64,000 nt of DNA from Mycobacterium colombiense (GTDB lineage: Bacteria; Actinomycetota; Actinomycetes; Mycobacteriales; Mycobacteriaceae), in contig NZ_MBEI01000056.1 in NCBI RefSeq assembly GCF_001953985.1, positions 1 to 64,000 on the forward strand. Direction: 5' to 3'. Both the position numbers and the translations under genes were made by a program. The notes below the pieces were generated by a model that saw nothing but the letters and a program-made list of their open reading frames with translations, searched no databases and was not told the origin of the DNA. Shown here piece by piece: positions 46,964 through 55,264 of the stretch. Positions within the stretch are counted from its first letter, which is position 1, and each line of letters opens with the position of its first letter.

Positions 46964-48034
46964 ATGTCCGAAAAGGTTCTGGTTACTGGGGGTTTCGGAC
47001 TCGTCGGCTCGCAAACGGTGCGCCGGCTGGTTGCCGACGGCCATCGCGTCGTCGCGACCGACCTGGGCAACGCCGCCCAGCGCAAAGCCGCGGCGGCGCT
47101 GCCGGCGGGCGCCGAGGCGCACTGGGCGGATCTCACGGACCCGGGTCAGGTTGATCGGCTGCTCGCCGAGACGTCGCCCACCGCCATCGTCCACCTGGCC
47201 GCGGTGATCCCGCCGCTGATCTATCGCCAGCCCGCGCTGGGCCGCCGCGTCAACGTCGACGCGACCGTCACGCTGCTGCGCGCGGCGCAGTCCAGGCCGC
47301 ATCCGGCGCGGTTCATCCAGGCGTCGAGCAACGCCGTGTACGGCGCGCGCAACCCGCACCGGCATCACGAGCTGTTGCGCCCGGACAGCCCGATGAACCC
47401 GGCAGACCTCTACGGCGCGCACAAGGCCGAAGCCGAACAGCACCTGCGGGCGACGGATCTCGAGTGGGTCATCCTGCGCCTGGCCGGGGTGATCAGCGTC
47501 GAACCGGACGCCATGCCGTTCAGCGTCGATGCGTTGTTCTTCGAGAGCGCCCTGCCGGCCGATGGCCGCATTCACACCGTCGACGTCCGCGATGTCGCGC
47601 GCGCGTTCGCCGCCGCGGTCACCGCCGACGTCGCCGGTGAGACGCTGCTGATCGCGGGCGACGAGTCGCACCTGCTTCGGCAGGGCGAGGTCGGCAAGGC
47701 GTTGGCCGCCGCGCGCGGTCTGGTCGACGTCCTGCCCGGCGGCCGGCCGGGCGATCCGGACAGTGACGACGACTGGTTCGTCACGGACTGGATGGATACC
47801 GTTCGGTCCCAGCAGGTCCTGCAATTCCAGCGCCATTCGTGGCCGGACATGCTCGCCGAGATGCGGGCCGCCGCCGGGTGGCGGCGCTATCCGATGCGGC
47901 TGATCTCGCCGCTGGCCCGACGGTTCCTCAAAAGCCGTGCGGCCTATCGGGATACGCCCGGACGCTACGCCGATCCGTGGGGCGCGATCCGGGCCGGGTT
48001 GGGCGAGCCGCGCCCGGATGCTCCGTGGAAGTAG
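46964..48034 (+). CDS. NAD-dependent epimerase/dehydratase-family protein
   Basis: A 356-residue extended SDR. VLVTGGFGLVGSQTVRRL is the cofactor motif, VVHLAA-like IVHLAAVIPP the fourth strand, SSNAVYG and DLYGAHKAEAE carry Ser and Tyr-x3-Lys. The last 60 residues are basic and not part of the core. The substrate is unknown; nucleotide sugars or sterols are handled by relatives. It is divergent from the LPLAT/DGAT pair. Confidence 0.85.
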   Translation: MSEKVLVTGGFGLVGSQTVRRLVADGHRVVATDLGNAAQRKAAAALPAGAEAHWADLTDPGQVDRLLAETSPTAIVHLAAVIPPLIYRQPALGRRVNVDATVTLLRAAQSRPHPARFIQASSNAVYGARNPHRHHELLRPDSPMNPADLYGAHKAEAEQHLRATDLEWVILRLAGVISVEPDAMPFSVDALFFESALPADGRIHTVDVRDVARAFAAAVTADVAGETLLIAGDESHLLRQGEVGKALAAARGLVDVLPGGRPGDPDSDDDWFVTDWMDTVRSQQVLQFQRHSWPDMLAEMRAAAGWRRYPMRLISPLARRFLKSRAAYRDTPGRYADPWGAIRAGLGEPRPDAPWK

Positions 48035-48050
48035 GCAGCCGGCCCGGACG

Positions 48051-48518
48051 TCAGCCGGCGTCGCGCAGCAACGGCCGTTCGGTTGACGGCAGTTCGACGG
48101 TGGGGCTCAGCTCATCGAAGAGCTCGGTGGCGTCCGCGACCGTCCGGTCGACGAACGACGCGAAATCGTTGAAGGAGACGTCGTTTCGGATCCATTGCGA
48201 CTTGCGGGCCGTCACGCCGATGCGCTGCGGGTCCGACGAGCCGTGCACGATCGCGGTGACCTCGCGGTCGAGGCGGTTCCACCGGTCGCAGAAGTAGGTC
48301 AGCCACGGGCGGTCGGCCGCCGGGAAATAGCATCCGGGAGTGACGCGGATGATCAACACGTCGTCGTTGGCGGGCGAGATCTCGAAGTGAACGTGCAAGC
48401 GCCGCGGAGCGTTGGTGACGAAGAAGTATTCGCCGTCGTGGTGGCCGCGAAAATATCGCCGCCCGCGGGTGCGCAGGTAACGTTCGAGCCGGTTCGCGCA
48501 CAGCTGCTCATTCGTCAT
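48051..48518 (-). CDS. YbjN-like domain protein
   Basis: A 155-residue protein from ATG 48518. The pattern of a short N-terminal helix, then HHDGEYFFVTNAPRRLHVHFEIS, VLIIRVTPGCYFPA and a C-terminal helix (FDELSP) resembles the YbjN/type III chaperone-like fold common in mycobacteria. Cellular role unknown. It lies 117 bases downstream of the GntR gene on the same strand and may share its transcript. Confidence 0.65.
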   Translation of the reverse strand: MTNEQLCANRLERYLRTRGRRYFRGHHDGEYFFVTNAPRRLHVHFEISPANDDVLIIRVTPGCYFPAADRPWLTYFCDRWNRLDREVTAIVHGSSDPQRIGVTARKSQWIRNDVSFNDFASFVDRTVADATELFDELSPTVELPSTERPLLRDAG

Positions 48519-48635
48519 GAGTTCGATGGTGCGACCCGCGGCTTTGGGGATGCTTGGAGCCGCGCGAAGCGGCACCGAAGAATCTGTTGAGAATTGGCTG
48601 AGTGAGCGTCGGCTCCCAGGAGTTCTAGCCCGCAC

Positions 48636-49463
48636 TCAGATGGACTCGCGCCGTTCCACGATGCCGGCGCCGGGGCTGGGCACGGTGCGCGGCAGCGTGA
48701 CCGAAAACCTGTACCTCTCGGGGCGGTAGTGGAATTCCACGACCTCGAGGGGCTTGTCGTCATGGCCGAAGCTGGTGCGCTCGAGCACCAGCACGGGAGA
48801 CCCCAGCGGCAGGTTCAAAGCGCCCGCCACTTCCAGCGATGCACCGGCCGCATGAATCTCATAGTTGGCTCGGGAGATCGGGACTTCCAGCCGGCGCTCC
48901 CACATCGTGTAGGTGCTCTCCATCGCCTGCGCGGTCTGCTCGTCGGTCGCGCTCTTCAGCAGTGGTTCCACTGCCGTGCCCAAGCCCGGCGGCAGGTAGG
49001 CGATCATCAGGGCGAGCGGTTGGTCGCCGTCGCGAAAACGCCGGTGCACACACAGGACTTTGGGCAGGCCGAGTATTTCGGCAACCCGTTGCGGAGCGTC
49101 TTCGACGCGGTGCGACAGGACGTCGACGTTGGGCGTGATCCCGGAGGCGGCCAGTACCTCGGTGATGGTGCGCACGCCGGGCCCGAGTTCCTGTTTTACC
49201 GGGTTGGCCACGAACGTGCCCAGGCCCTGCTTTCGGACCAGCCATCCCTGACGCTCGAGAAGCCCGACCGCCGCGCGCACGGTCACCCGGCTCACGCGGG
49301 TGCGATCAATGAGCTCTCGCTCGGTCGGCAGTCGCGCGCCGCGGCGCAGACGCTGTTTGACGATGGCCGCCTTGAGGGCTTCGGCGAGTTGGGTGCTGGC
49401 CGGCACGCTGCCGCGGGATATCCGGAGGTCGGCGACGTCGAGGTCCAGCTGATCGGAAGCCAC
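48636..49463 (-). CDS. GntR/HutC-family regulator (Rv0792c)
   Basis: A 275-residue regulator. The N-terminal winged helix contains ARLPTERELIDRTRVSRVTVRAAVGLLERQGWLVRKQGLGTFV (positions about 43-85). The C-terminal UTRA domain (about 100-260) binds a small molecule. It matches Rv0792c. A palindromic AT-rich element lies just upstream and may be its own site. It is divergent from the VOC gene. Confidence 0.92.
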   Translation of the reverse strand: MASDQLDLDVADLRISRGSVPASTQLAEALKAAIVKQRLRRGARLPTERELIDRTRVSRVTVRAAVGLLERQGWLVRKQGLGTFVANPVKQELGPGVRTITEVLAASGITPNVDVLSHRVEDAPQRVAEILGLPKVLCVHRRFRDGDQPLALMIAYLPPGLGTAVEPLLKSATDEQTAQAMESTYTMWERRLEVPISRANYEIHAAGASLEVAGALNLPLGSPVLVLERTSFGHDDKPLEVVEFHYRPERYRFSVTLPRTVPSPGAGIVERRESI

Positions 49464-49472
49464 GAGATGTAT

Positions 49473-49484
49473 TAAAACGTTCTA
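49473..49484. promoter_or_regulatory. Candidate GntR operator
   Basis: TAAAACGTTCTA is a near-palindrome (one mismatched pair) centred on AACGTT, 10-21 bases before the Rv0792c-like start, in an otherwise GC-rich gap. Autoregulation is inferred. Confidence 0.35.
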
Positions 49485-49590
49485 TGCGCGGGGCGTAAAG
49501 CAATGCGTCCCGATGCGGATGCCACCGTCGGCCGGATTACTCTGGTACCGAATGCTTTTCGCGCGTTTGCGCGGGTCAGGAGGACCGAAC

Positions 49591-49989
49591 GTGGCACTCA
49601 CCGTGGAACGGTTCGACCACATTGTCCTGAATTGCCGCGACGTCGAGGCCACGGCCGGGTGGTATGAGCGGGTGCTCGGCATGCGGCGCGAGACGTTCGG
49701 GCCGTCGCGGCGAACGGCGCTGTGCTTCGGGGATCAGAAGATCAACCTGCGACCGGTCGGGGCGCTCGGCGACGATCCCGACTGGTTCACCGGGGCGGTC
49801 GAGGTCGCCGGTTCTGAAGACCTGTGCTTCATCACCCGCGCCAGTCCGGATGACGTCCGTGCCCACCTCGCCGCGTGTGGCGTGGACGTGATCTCCGGAC
49901 CGGTCACCAAGATAGGGGCGCTGGGCGAGATGACCTCGCACTACTGCCGTGATATCGACGGCAACCTGATCGAGATCGCCGTCTACTGA
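49591..49989 (+). CDS. VOC-family (glyoxalase-fold) protein
   Basis: A 132-residue protein from GTG 49591, with AGGAGG seven bases upstream. RFDHIVLNCRDVEATAGWYERVLGM begins the beta-alpha-beta-beta-beta module; metal-ligand positions are His in FDHIVLN and Glu in LIEIAVY near the end, with HYCRDIDGN before it. Members include glyoxalase I, dioxygenases and resistance proteins. The substrate is unknown. It overlaps the convergent cupin gene by 7 bases. H37Rv has a different small gene (Rv0793) near this point. Confidence 0.85.
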   Translation: MALTVERFDHIVLNCRDVEATAGWYERVLGMRRETFGPSRRTALCFGDQKINLRPVGALGDDPDWFTGAVEVAGSEDLCFITRASPDDVRAHLAACGVDVISGPVTKIGALGEMTSHYCRDIDGNLIEIAVY

Positions 49990-50450
49990 GCGTCGGCCAG
50001 CGGATACAGGGCCGGAAGATTGATCACGATGGCCTCCTGGCTGCTGCGTGCGATCACCACCTCGGCGGTGGTGTGGGGGTCGGGGTTTTCCTCCCGGTGC
50101 GGCAGGTAGGGCGGGATGAAGACGTAATCGCCGGGTGCGGCGGCGATGCGGACCTCTCCGGCGCCGTCATGGAAGACGAATTCCGGGTTCCCGCTTCGTA
50201 CATAGATGGCGGTCTCCGAGTCACCGTGATGGTGGTTGTCCGAAGCCGATTGCGGCGACGCGTGTGTCTCGCCCATCCAGAGCTTCTCCGCGCCCACCGA
50301 ACTACCGGACAGGGCGGCGAAGCGCCGTAACCCCTCCGATTGTGCTGTGTCGGAACTGATTTCCGATGCCTTGATGTGGCGTACCCGGTTGCGCGCGGCG
50401 GGCCCCGCCGTGTCGTCGAAGTCCGGATGGAATCCGTCTGTGGTGGCCAT
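49983..50450 (-). CDS. Cupin-domain protein
   Basis: A 155-residue single cupin. Motif 1 is SDNHHHGDSETAIYVRSG (three His and a Glu), motif 2 GDYVFIPPYLPHREEN, both with complete metal ligands. Likely a metal-dependent dioxygenase, isomerase or sensor; the substrate is unknown. It is last of the five-gene minus-strand unit starting with the MDR gene, three bases after the HAD gene. Confidence 0.83.
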   Translation of the reverse strand: MATTDGFHPDFDDTAGPAARNRVRHIKASEISSDTAQSEGLRRFAALSGSSVGAEKLWMGETHASPQSASDNHHHGDSETAIYVRSGNPEFVFHDGAGEVRIAAAPGDYVFIPPYLPHREENPDPHTTAEVVIARSSQEAIVINLPALYPLADAQ

Positions 50451-50453
50451 GGG

Positions 50454-51140
50454 TCAATTATCGCGGGATCCGAGGCACTGGGCGAGCTCGCGCAGATCCT
50501 TGGCGACGATGTCAGGCTGTGGCAGGCCCTCGACCGGCAGCGGTGCGTTGCCACGCCTGGTGATCAGCGCGCCGCTGAAGCCGACGCTCTGCGCCCCGAT
50601 GGTGTCCCACACGTGTGCGGCCACCATCATGCAGTCCGCGGGCGCGACTCCGAGCGTCTCGCACGCGTACCGGTAGACGGCGGGCGAAGGCTTGAAGACG
50701 CCGCGTGCGTCGACGCTCAGTTGGTGTTCGAAAAAGCTCGCCAGTCCCGAACTTTGCAGTGCCGTCGGGCCATCCCGATTGGGCGGCGAATTGGTCAGGG
50801 CCGCCAGCCGAAAACCGTTGTCACGTAGCGCGGCGAGCCCGTCGGCGGCGTCCGGGTGTGCCGGCATGGTGAGCAGCGCGGTCTTGAGGCGGTCCGCGTC
50901 GTTTTCGCTGACGTCGACCTGGTGGACGTCACCCAGCATGCGCAGCACCCCCTGGCCAAGCACCGGGAAGGGCACGTAGTTGCCGGCCAGTGTGACGGTC
51001 ATCGAGTACATGACGAGCTGCGCGAACCATTCGCGCAACATCCGCTCGTCACCGAACAGGTCAACGAAAAGCGGTGCGATTGACTCGATATCGAGCAACG
51101 TCTCGTTGACGTCGAAGACCAGGACCGACGGTGTTGCCAT
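50454..51140 (-). CDS. HAD-superfamily (L-2-haloacid dehalogenase-like) hydrolase
   Basis: A 228-residue protein. The nucleophile motif VFDVNETLLD (Asp10, with Asn in place of the second Asp) is typical of type II haloacid dehalogenases rather than phosphatases; LAALTNSPP and FKPSPAVYRYACETLGV supply Ser/Asn and Lys, and MMVAAHVWDTIGAQSVGF the acidic region. It probably dehalogenates or hydrolyses a small carboxylic acid. Start ATG 51140, two bases after the TMEM175-like stop. Confidence 0.87.
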   Translation of the reverse strand: MATPSVLVFDVNETLLDIESIAPLFVDLFGDERMLREWFAQLVMYSMTVTLAGNYVPFPVLGQGVLRMLGDVHQVDVSENDADRLKTALLTMPAHPDAADGLAALRDNGFRLAALTNSPPNRDGPTALQSSGLASFFEHQLSVDARGVFKPSPAVYRYACETLGVAPADCMMVAAHVWDTIGAQSVGFSGALITRRGNAPLPVEGLPQPDIVAKDLRELAQCLGSRDN

Positions 51141-51142
51141 GA

Positions 51143-51736
51143 CTAGTGCTCGACATTCTTTCGTTGGGGAATATCCGGTCGGAGATAGCCCACGAGGCAC
51201 AACACAATCAACAGCATCGCCGCCACCGGCCACCACAAGGCGACCAGGGCAGCCGTCATGAACACCCCGAGCGTGATGAACGACCTCATCTGCAGCATGC
51301 GCCGCATCCGCGCCGAAACATCTTGATGCGAGGGCCGATCGACCGCCTCCCAACACAGCGCCAGATAAGTGATGTTGACCAGGACGAAGACCGCGGCGTA
51401 CAAGGACACCGGCGCCGCGGCCAACCTGCTGTCGGCGATCCACTCGGTGGTGAAAGGGATCAGCGACACCGAAAACAGGTGCGCGAAATTCGACCAGACC
51501 AACCGCGACGTCGCGACCTGCGCGTAGTTGAACAGGTGATGATGGTTGACCCAGACGATCGCGATGAACAGATAGCTGACCACATAGCTCAGCCCGGTGG
51601 GCCACAGCGGAAGCAGAGCGCGGAAGCCGTGGTCGCTCGGCGGCCTGAGCTCTAACACCAGAATGGTGATGAGTACGGCGAAGACGCCATCGGAGAACCC
51701 GCGCACCCGCTCGGGAGTGGTGTCCCGTTCCGCCAC
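51143..51736 (-). CDS. TMEM175-family (DUF1211) membrane protein
   Basis: A 197-residue protein with six predicted membrane helices. The signature RGFSDGVFAVLITILVLEL has the FSDG motif at residues 14-17, characteristic of bacterial TMEM175 potassium-selective channels. NHHHLFNYAQV after helix 2 is also conserved. It lies between DUF427 and HAD genes with two-base gaps, so it is translated from the same transcript. Ion selectivity here is inferred from family. Confidence 0.88.
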   Translation of the reverse strand: MAERDTTPERVRGFSDGVFAVLITILVLELRPPSDHGFRALLPLWPTGLSYVVSYLFIAIVWVNHHHLFNYAQVATSRLVWSNFAHLFSVSLIPFTTEWIADSRLAAAPVSLYAAVFVLVNITYLALCWEAVDRPSHQDVSARMRRMLQMRSFITLGVFMTAALVALWWPVAAMLLIVLCLVGYLRPDIPQRKNVEH

Positions 51737-51738
51737 CG

Positions 51739-52602
51739 CTACCTCCTTCCCAGCACCTCATCGGTGTCGAGTCCGCGGTCGACGCCGTGCGGGATGACGG
51801 TTTGGCCCGGTTCCAGCTGAAGTTGCTTGCCGTCGAGATGCACTTCGATTTTGTCGGGTTCGAAGGACACCAGATTTCGGACCCGTGCGACCTCCGTCCA
51901 AGCGTCGACGTATGACCAGGCCGCGCGCTGGTGGTTGCCGATGTCATAGTAGGAGCAGATCCCCTTGTATGGGCAAAACGTCTGGATATCAATGGGTTTG
52001 AGTGCGGACTCGTCGATATCATCGCGCGGCACGTACCATCTGGGCGCAAAGCCGGACTCGTACAGTGCCAACGGGCGATGGGTATCGGCGATCACTCGGT
52101 CACCATCCCGTACTACGAGATGCCGTGCGGTAGAACGGATGTCGATGCGATGGTAGGCATCGGCGGCGTGCCCGACGATCCGTTCCTCTTCTTCGTAGAA
52201 GGCATCCATAGCACGCCAGGCAAACGCCACCCGGCCGTCAAGCACCGCCGCATGGGCGGGCAGCCCGGTGTGTTCCCAGGCGCTGTGGTTGGTCTCGCGT
52301 CCCGATGCGTTGACGGTGAACCATTGTGTGGCCCCGAGGTCGCGGTGTTGTGTCACCCGATCCTCGGCAAGCAGCGTTCCCTCCTCGATATCACCGCGGG
52401 GGAAGTAGGCGACCGGGTAACGACCCGGTTCGTGCAAGAGGACGACATCCTCACTGTCGGCGATCCACCGATCCGCGAAGCGCACCCGCATCCGGCGACG
52501 CAACGGCTCGGCGAACAGCAGCCGCGGTGGCATCGGCTGCTCGGTCAGGAAGTGTCCGAGTGATCCCGCCGCCAGCGGGCCTTGCTGCCATGCCAGACCC
52601 AT
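51739..52602 (-). CDS. Double DUF427-domain protein
   Basis: A 287-residue protein with two DUF427 units: the first about residues 35-130 (VRFADRWIADSEDVVLLHEPGRYPVAYFPRGD), the second about 145-250 (RHLVVRDGDRVIADTHRPLALYESGFAPRWYVPRDDID with TFCPYKGICSYYDI). The Cys-Pro-Tyr-Lys-Gly motif is usual. The function of DUF427 is unknown. It is second in the MDR-led unit, 52 bases after the MDR stop. Confidence 0.85.
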   Translation of the reverse strand: MGLAWQQGPLAAGSLGHFLTEQPMPPRLLFAEPLRRRMRVRFADRWIADSEDVVLLHEPGRYPVAYFPRGDIEEGTLLAEDRVTQHRDLGATQWFTVNASGRETNHSAWEHTGLPAHAAVLDGRVAFAWRAMDAFYEEEERIVGHAADAYHRIDIRSTARHLVVRDGDRVIADTHRPLALYESGFAPRWYVPRDDIDESALKPIDIQTFCPYKGICSYYDIGNHQRAAWSYVDAWTEVARVRNLVSFEPDKIEVHLDGKQLQLEPGQTVIPHGVDRGLDTDEVLGRR

Positions 52603-52654
52603 GTCGTGTCCTTCCTCGTGAATCGGGTTCTGCGACAGACGGTTTCACGCAGAA

Positions 52655-53701
52655 TCACTCCATCACGACGACCATCTTGCCGCCGGATTCGCCGGCCTCC
52701 ATCACTCGGTGTGCCTCACGAATCTGATCAAAAGAAAAGACTCGAGACGGTTTCGCTTCCAGCGCGCCCTCGGCGACCTGTTGGGCGATGTTCTGCAAGG
52801 GCACATCGGACAGCGGGAAGCCTGGTGTGCCGAAAACAAAGCTGCCGAAAAAGTTCCAGTTCACACCGGAGGCCATGCGCAGCAGCGGGTTGAAATCCCC
52901 AAGGGGATCAAGCCCGCCCAGCCATCCGGCGAGGCAGGCCGTGCCGCCGCGGCGCAGCATGTCGAGGGAGTCCAGGATGGTGCTGTTGCCTACGAGATCG
53001 AGAACGGCGTCAATCTGCTTGCTCTCGGCGATATGGCTCGCCAGGTCGCGGCGCTCCAATTCGATACGCGAAGCGCCCAGCTTCTCGAGCATGGCGAAAC
53101 GGCCGCTGCTGCGCGTGGTTGCGATGACTCGGGCGCCCGCGGCGACCGCCATCTTGAGCGCAGCCTGGCCTAGAGACGACGTCGCACCCCGCAACACCAA
53201 GGTCTGACCGGCTCTAAGGTCTAGATTGCGGAAGAGGCATGTCCAGGCCACCGCATAGGTTTCCGGCAGCGCGGCCAGTTGCCACCACGGCAGGTCGGAT
53301 TCGATGAGCGCGACGTTGGCCGCGCGCACACGGGTGTATTCGGCGTAGCTGCCATTGATGGTTCGGCCCAGGCCGCCCATGAGCGCCGCCACCTTGGCCC
53401 CGACCGGGAACTCGCCACCCGGGCACGAGTCGACGATGCCGACGCATTCGATGCCGCTCACTTCTGCGGCTTCGGCCCACTCACCCCGACGCATGTGCAT
53501 CTCGGCGTGGTTCACACCGAAACCCTTTATCGCAATGACGACCTCGCTGTCCTTGGGCAGCGGCTTGGGGATGTCGGTGTAGACCAGGCTGTCCAGACCG
53601 CCGAACTTTTCCAAGATGATCGCCCGCATGGTTGGCCCACCGGATTGCTCGCGTACGACCGCCGGCGCGGTCGGCAACTGAGGTGAATCGATAGTGGACA
53701 T
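52655..53701 (-). CDS. Quinone-oxidoreductase-like MDR protein
   Basis: A 348-residue medium-chain dehydrogenase without zinc ligands. RAIILEKFGGLDSLVYTDIP begins the core at residue 26, GFGVNHAEMHMRRG and LRGATSSLGQAALKMAVAAGARVIATTRS give the NADPH site. It likely reduces quinones or enones. ATG 53701 is supported by AAGAGG six bases upstream; ATG 53629 would remove 24 leader residues. A perfect 10-bp-arm palindrome lies 54-81 bases upstream. It is the first gene of a probable five-gene operon. Confidence 0.88.
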   Translation of the reverse strand: MSTIDSPQLPTAPAVVREQSGGPTMRAIILEKFGGLDSLVYTDIPKPLPKDSEVVIAIKGFGVNHAEMHMRRGEWAEAAEVSGIECVGIVDSCPGGEFPVGAKVAALMGGLGRTINGSYAEYTRVRAANVALIESDLPWWQLAALPETYAVAWTCLFRNLDLRAGQTLVLRGATSSLGQAALKMAVAAGARVIATTRSSGRFAMLEKLGASRIELERRDLASHIAESKQIDAVLDLVGNSTILDSLDMLRRGGTACLAGWLGGLDPLGDFNPLLRMASGVNWNFFGSFVFGTPGFPLSDVPLQNIAQQVAEGALEAKPSRVFSFDQIREAHRVMEAGESGGKMVVVME

Positions 53702-53754
53702 CGATGCCTCTTTCTCAACCGTTGGCGGGCGACGACGCCGGTTGGCGCGTCGGC

Positions 53755-53782
53755 TAATAATGGGCCAACTGACCCATTATTA
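53755..53782. promoter_or_regulatory. TetR operator 1 (MDR operon)
   Basis: A perfect inverted repeat: TAATAATGGG (53755-53764), eight-base spacer, CCCATTATTA (53773-53782). It lies between the 3' end of the TetR gene and the MDR start. The core GGG-N8-CCCA recurs at 55240 and 56222. Confidence 0.75.
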
Positions 53783-53852
53783 TGGGCGACCGGATCCACC
53801 ATGTCCAGCGAAAGATGACTCAGGCTTTGCACTGACCGCGAGACGGCGCGGA

Positions 53853-54491
53853 TCAGCCCTTGCGGGGCGGCGGTTGAGTTCCGAAGGAGCGCACGTAGTC
53901 GACGGCGGCATTGACGGCGGCCCGCAACGGTTGCGGATCGCCGGTGACGTGAGTGAGCATCGCACCGCCCTGATGGGCGGTGACCAGCGACACGGCCAGA
54001 TGCCGTGGGTCGGCTTCCGCGCACAAGTCACCGCGATCGCGCATCGCCTCGAGGCCGGCCCGAAACAGTTCAATCCATTGGTCGTATCCCGCCGCGAGCT
54101 CGTCGTGAATCTCGCTATCGGCCTCGATCAGTTCGCCGGCCAAGGACCCGTACACACAACCCCCGACCCGGTACACGGCGTCGATATCGGACACGCAGGC
54201 ATCGGCCCATGCCTGCAGGGCGTCGAGGCTGTCGAGTTCGGCGAACTGCGTCCGCGTGTGAAAGTCCCGCACGTCGTTACGGCGCGCCTCGATGACGTGG
54301 CGGGTCAGGTCGCGCTTGTCGGTGAAGTAGTGCGAGATCTGGGATCCGCCCACCCCGGCGGTGCGCCGTACCTGGTCGATGCTGGTATTGGCGATCCCGC
54401 GCTGGAACATCAGGCGGGCGGCGGCGTCGATGATCCGCGCGCGCGTTGCCAGTCCCTTGCGGGTGAATCCCGATGCGGGCCGTTCAGTCAC
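53853..54491 (-). CDS. TetR-family regulator (pair member 1)
   Basis: A 212-residue protein. The HTH includes TSIDQVRRTAGVGGSQISHYFTDKRDLTRHV. The ligand domain shares AGYDQWIELFRAGLE and VTAHQGGAMLTHVT with the adjacent upstream TetR, showing duplication. The recognition helix (GSQISHYF against GSQLAHYF) is similar, so both may bind one operator type. It starts 19 bases after the other TetR's stop. Confidence 0.9.
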   Translation of the reverse strand: MTERPASGFTRKGLATRARIIDAAARLMFQRGIANTSIDQVRRTAGVGGSQISHYFTDKRDLTRHVIEARRNDVRDFHTRTQFAELDSLDALQAWADACVSDIDAVYRVGGCVYGSLAGELIEADSEIHDELAAGYDQWIELFRAGLEAMRDRGDLCAEADPRHLAVSLVTAHQGGAMLTHVTGDPQPLRAAVNAAVDYVRSFGTQPPPRKG

Positions 54492-54510
54492 GTAGTCACC
54501 CCGGACAGCC

Positions 54511-55206
54511 TCAGCTTGCTCGTCGCGCCGGACGGCGCCCCCGCGGCCTGCGCGGTTTGCGGGGCACTCGTTCGGCGCAGTCGGTGGCGAACAGGCGCAG
54601 GTAGTTCACCGCGAAGCGGATCGCGTCGGCGTGCGGCCACTCCTCCTGGTAGGTGAACGTCAGCACACCACCTCCCTGGTGCGCGGCGACGATCACCAGG
54701 GCGAGCCGGAGCGGATCTGCATCGCGAACCAGCAGCCCGGCCTCCTGCATTCGTTGAATTGCCTGCTCTAACAACTCGATCCACTGCCGGTAACCGGCGG
54801 CCAACGCGTCGCGCGTGGCGTCGTCGGTCTTCGCCAGCTGGGCGGTGAGTGCGTGATAGGTGGGGGTGCCGAAATACCCGATGCGGCGCAGGTAGCGCAT
54901 GTTGAGGTCGATCCACCGTTCGAAGTCGTCGAATGAACCCAGGCCCCGAAGCGTGGGCTGGCGGTGAAAGTCCAAGACCACGCCGATCTGGCGCCGGATC
55001 ACCGCGCGGATCAGCGCCGCCTTGTCGGCGAAATAGTGGGCAAGCTGCGAGCCGCTGACCGACGCCGCGCGGCGCACGTTGTCCATGTTCGACGCGGACA
55101 GACCCTCGGTGACGATCAGCTGGGCGGCCGCCTGCACGATCCGGTCGCGGGTGGCACGCCCCTTGGCGGTCAACCGTTGTTCGTCGGGAACACCGGGATG
55201 GGACAT
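54511..55206 (-). CDS. TetR-family regulator (pair member 2)
   Basis: A 231-residue protein. HTH: ASNMDNVRRAASVSGSQLAHYFADKAALIRAV. The C-terminal domain aligns with pair member 1 (AGYRQWIELLEQAIQRM, VIVAAHQGGGVLTFTY). A very basic tail (RKPRRPRGRRPARRAS) is extra. An operator-like repeat lies directly upstream (55231-55260), suggesting autoregulation. It follows the hydrolase gene by 58 bases on the same strand. Confidence 0.9.
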   Translation of the reverse strand: MSHPGVPDEQRLTAKGRATRDRIVQAAAQLIVTEGLSASNMDNVRRAASVSGSQLAHYFADKAALIRAVIRRQIGVVLDFHRQPTLRGLGSFDDFERWIDLNMRYLRRIGYFGTPTYHALTAQLAKTDDATRDALAAGYRQWIELLEQAIQRMQEAGLLVRDADPLRLALVIVAAHQGGGVLTFTYQEEWPHADAIRFAVNYLRLFATDCAERVPRKPRRPRGRRPARRAS

Positions 55207-55230
55207 CGCGCCAGGCTAACCCGGGAGCGC

Positions 55231-55260
55231 CCCCATTTTTGGGATCTCCAGCCCATACAT
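55231..55260. promoter_or_regulatory. TetR operator 2 (upstream of TetR pair)
   Basis: TGGG (55240-55243), eight bases, CCCATACAT (55252-55260), preceded by the T-rich CATTTT. It has the same core and spacing as operator 1, with imperfect outer arms. It lies between the hydrolase stop and the TetR start. Confidence 0.55.
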
Positions 55261-55264
55261 CAGG

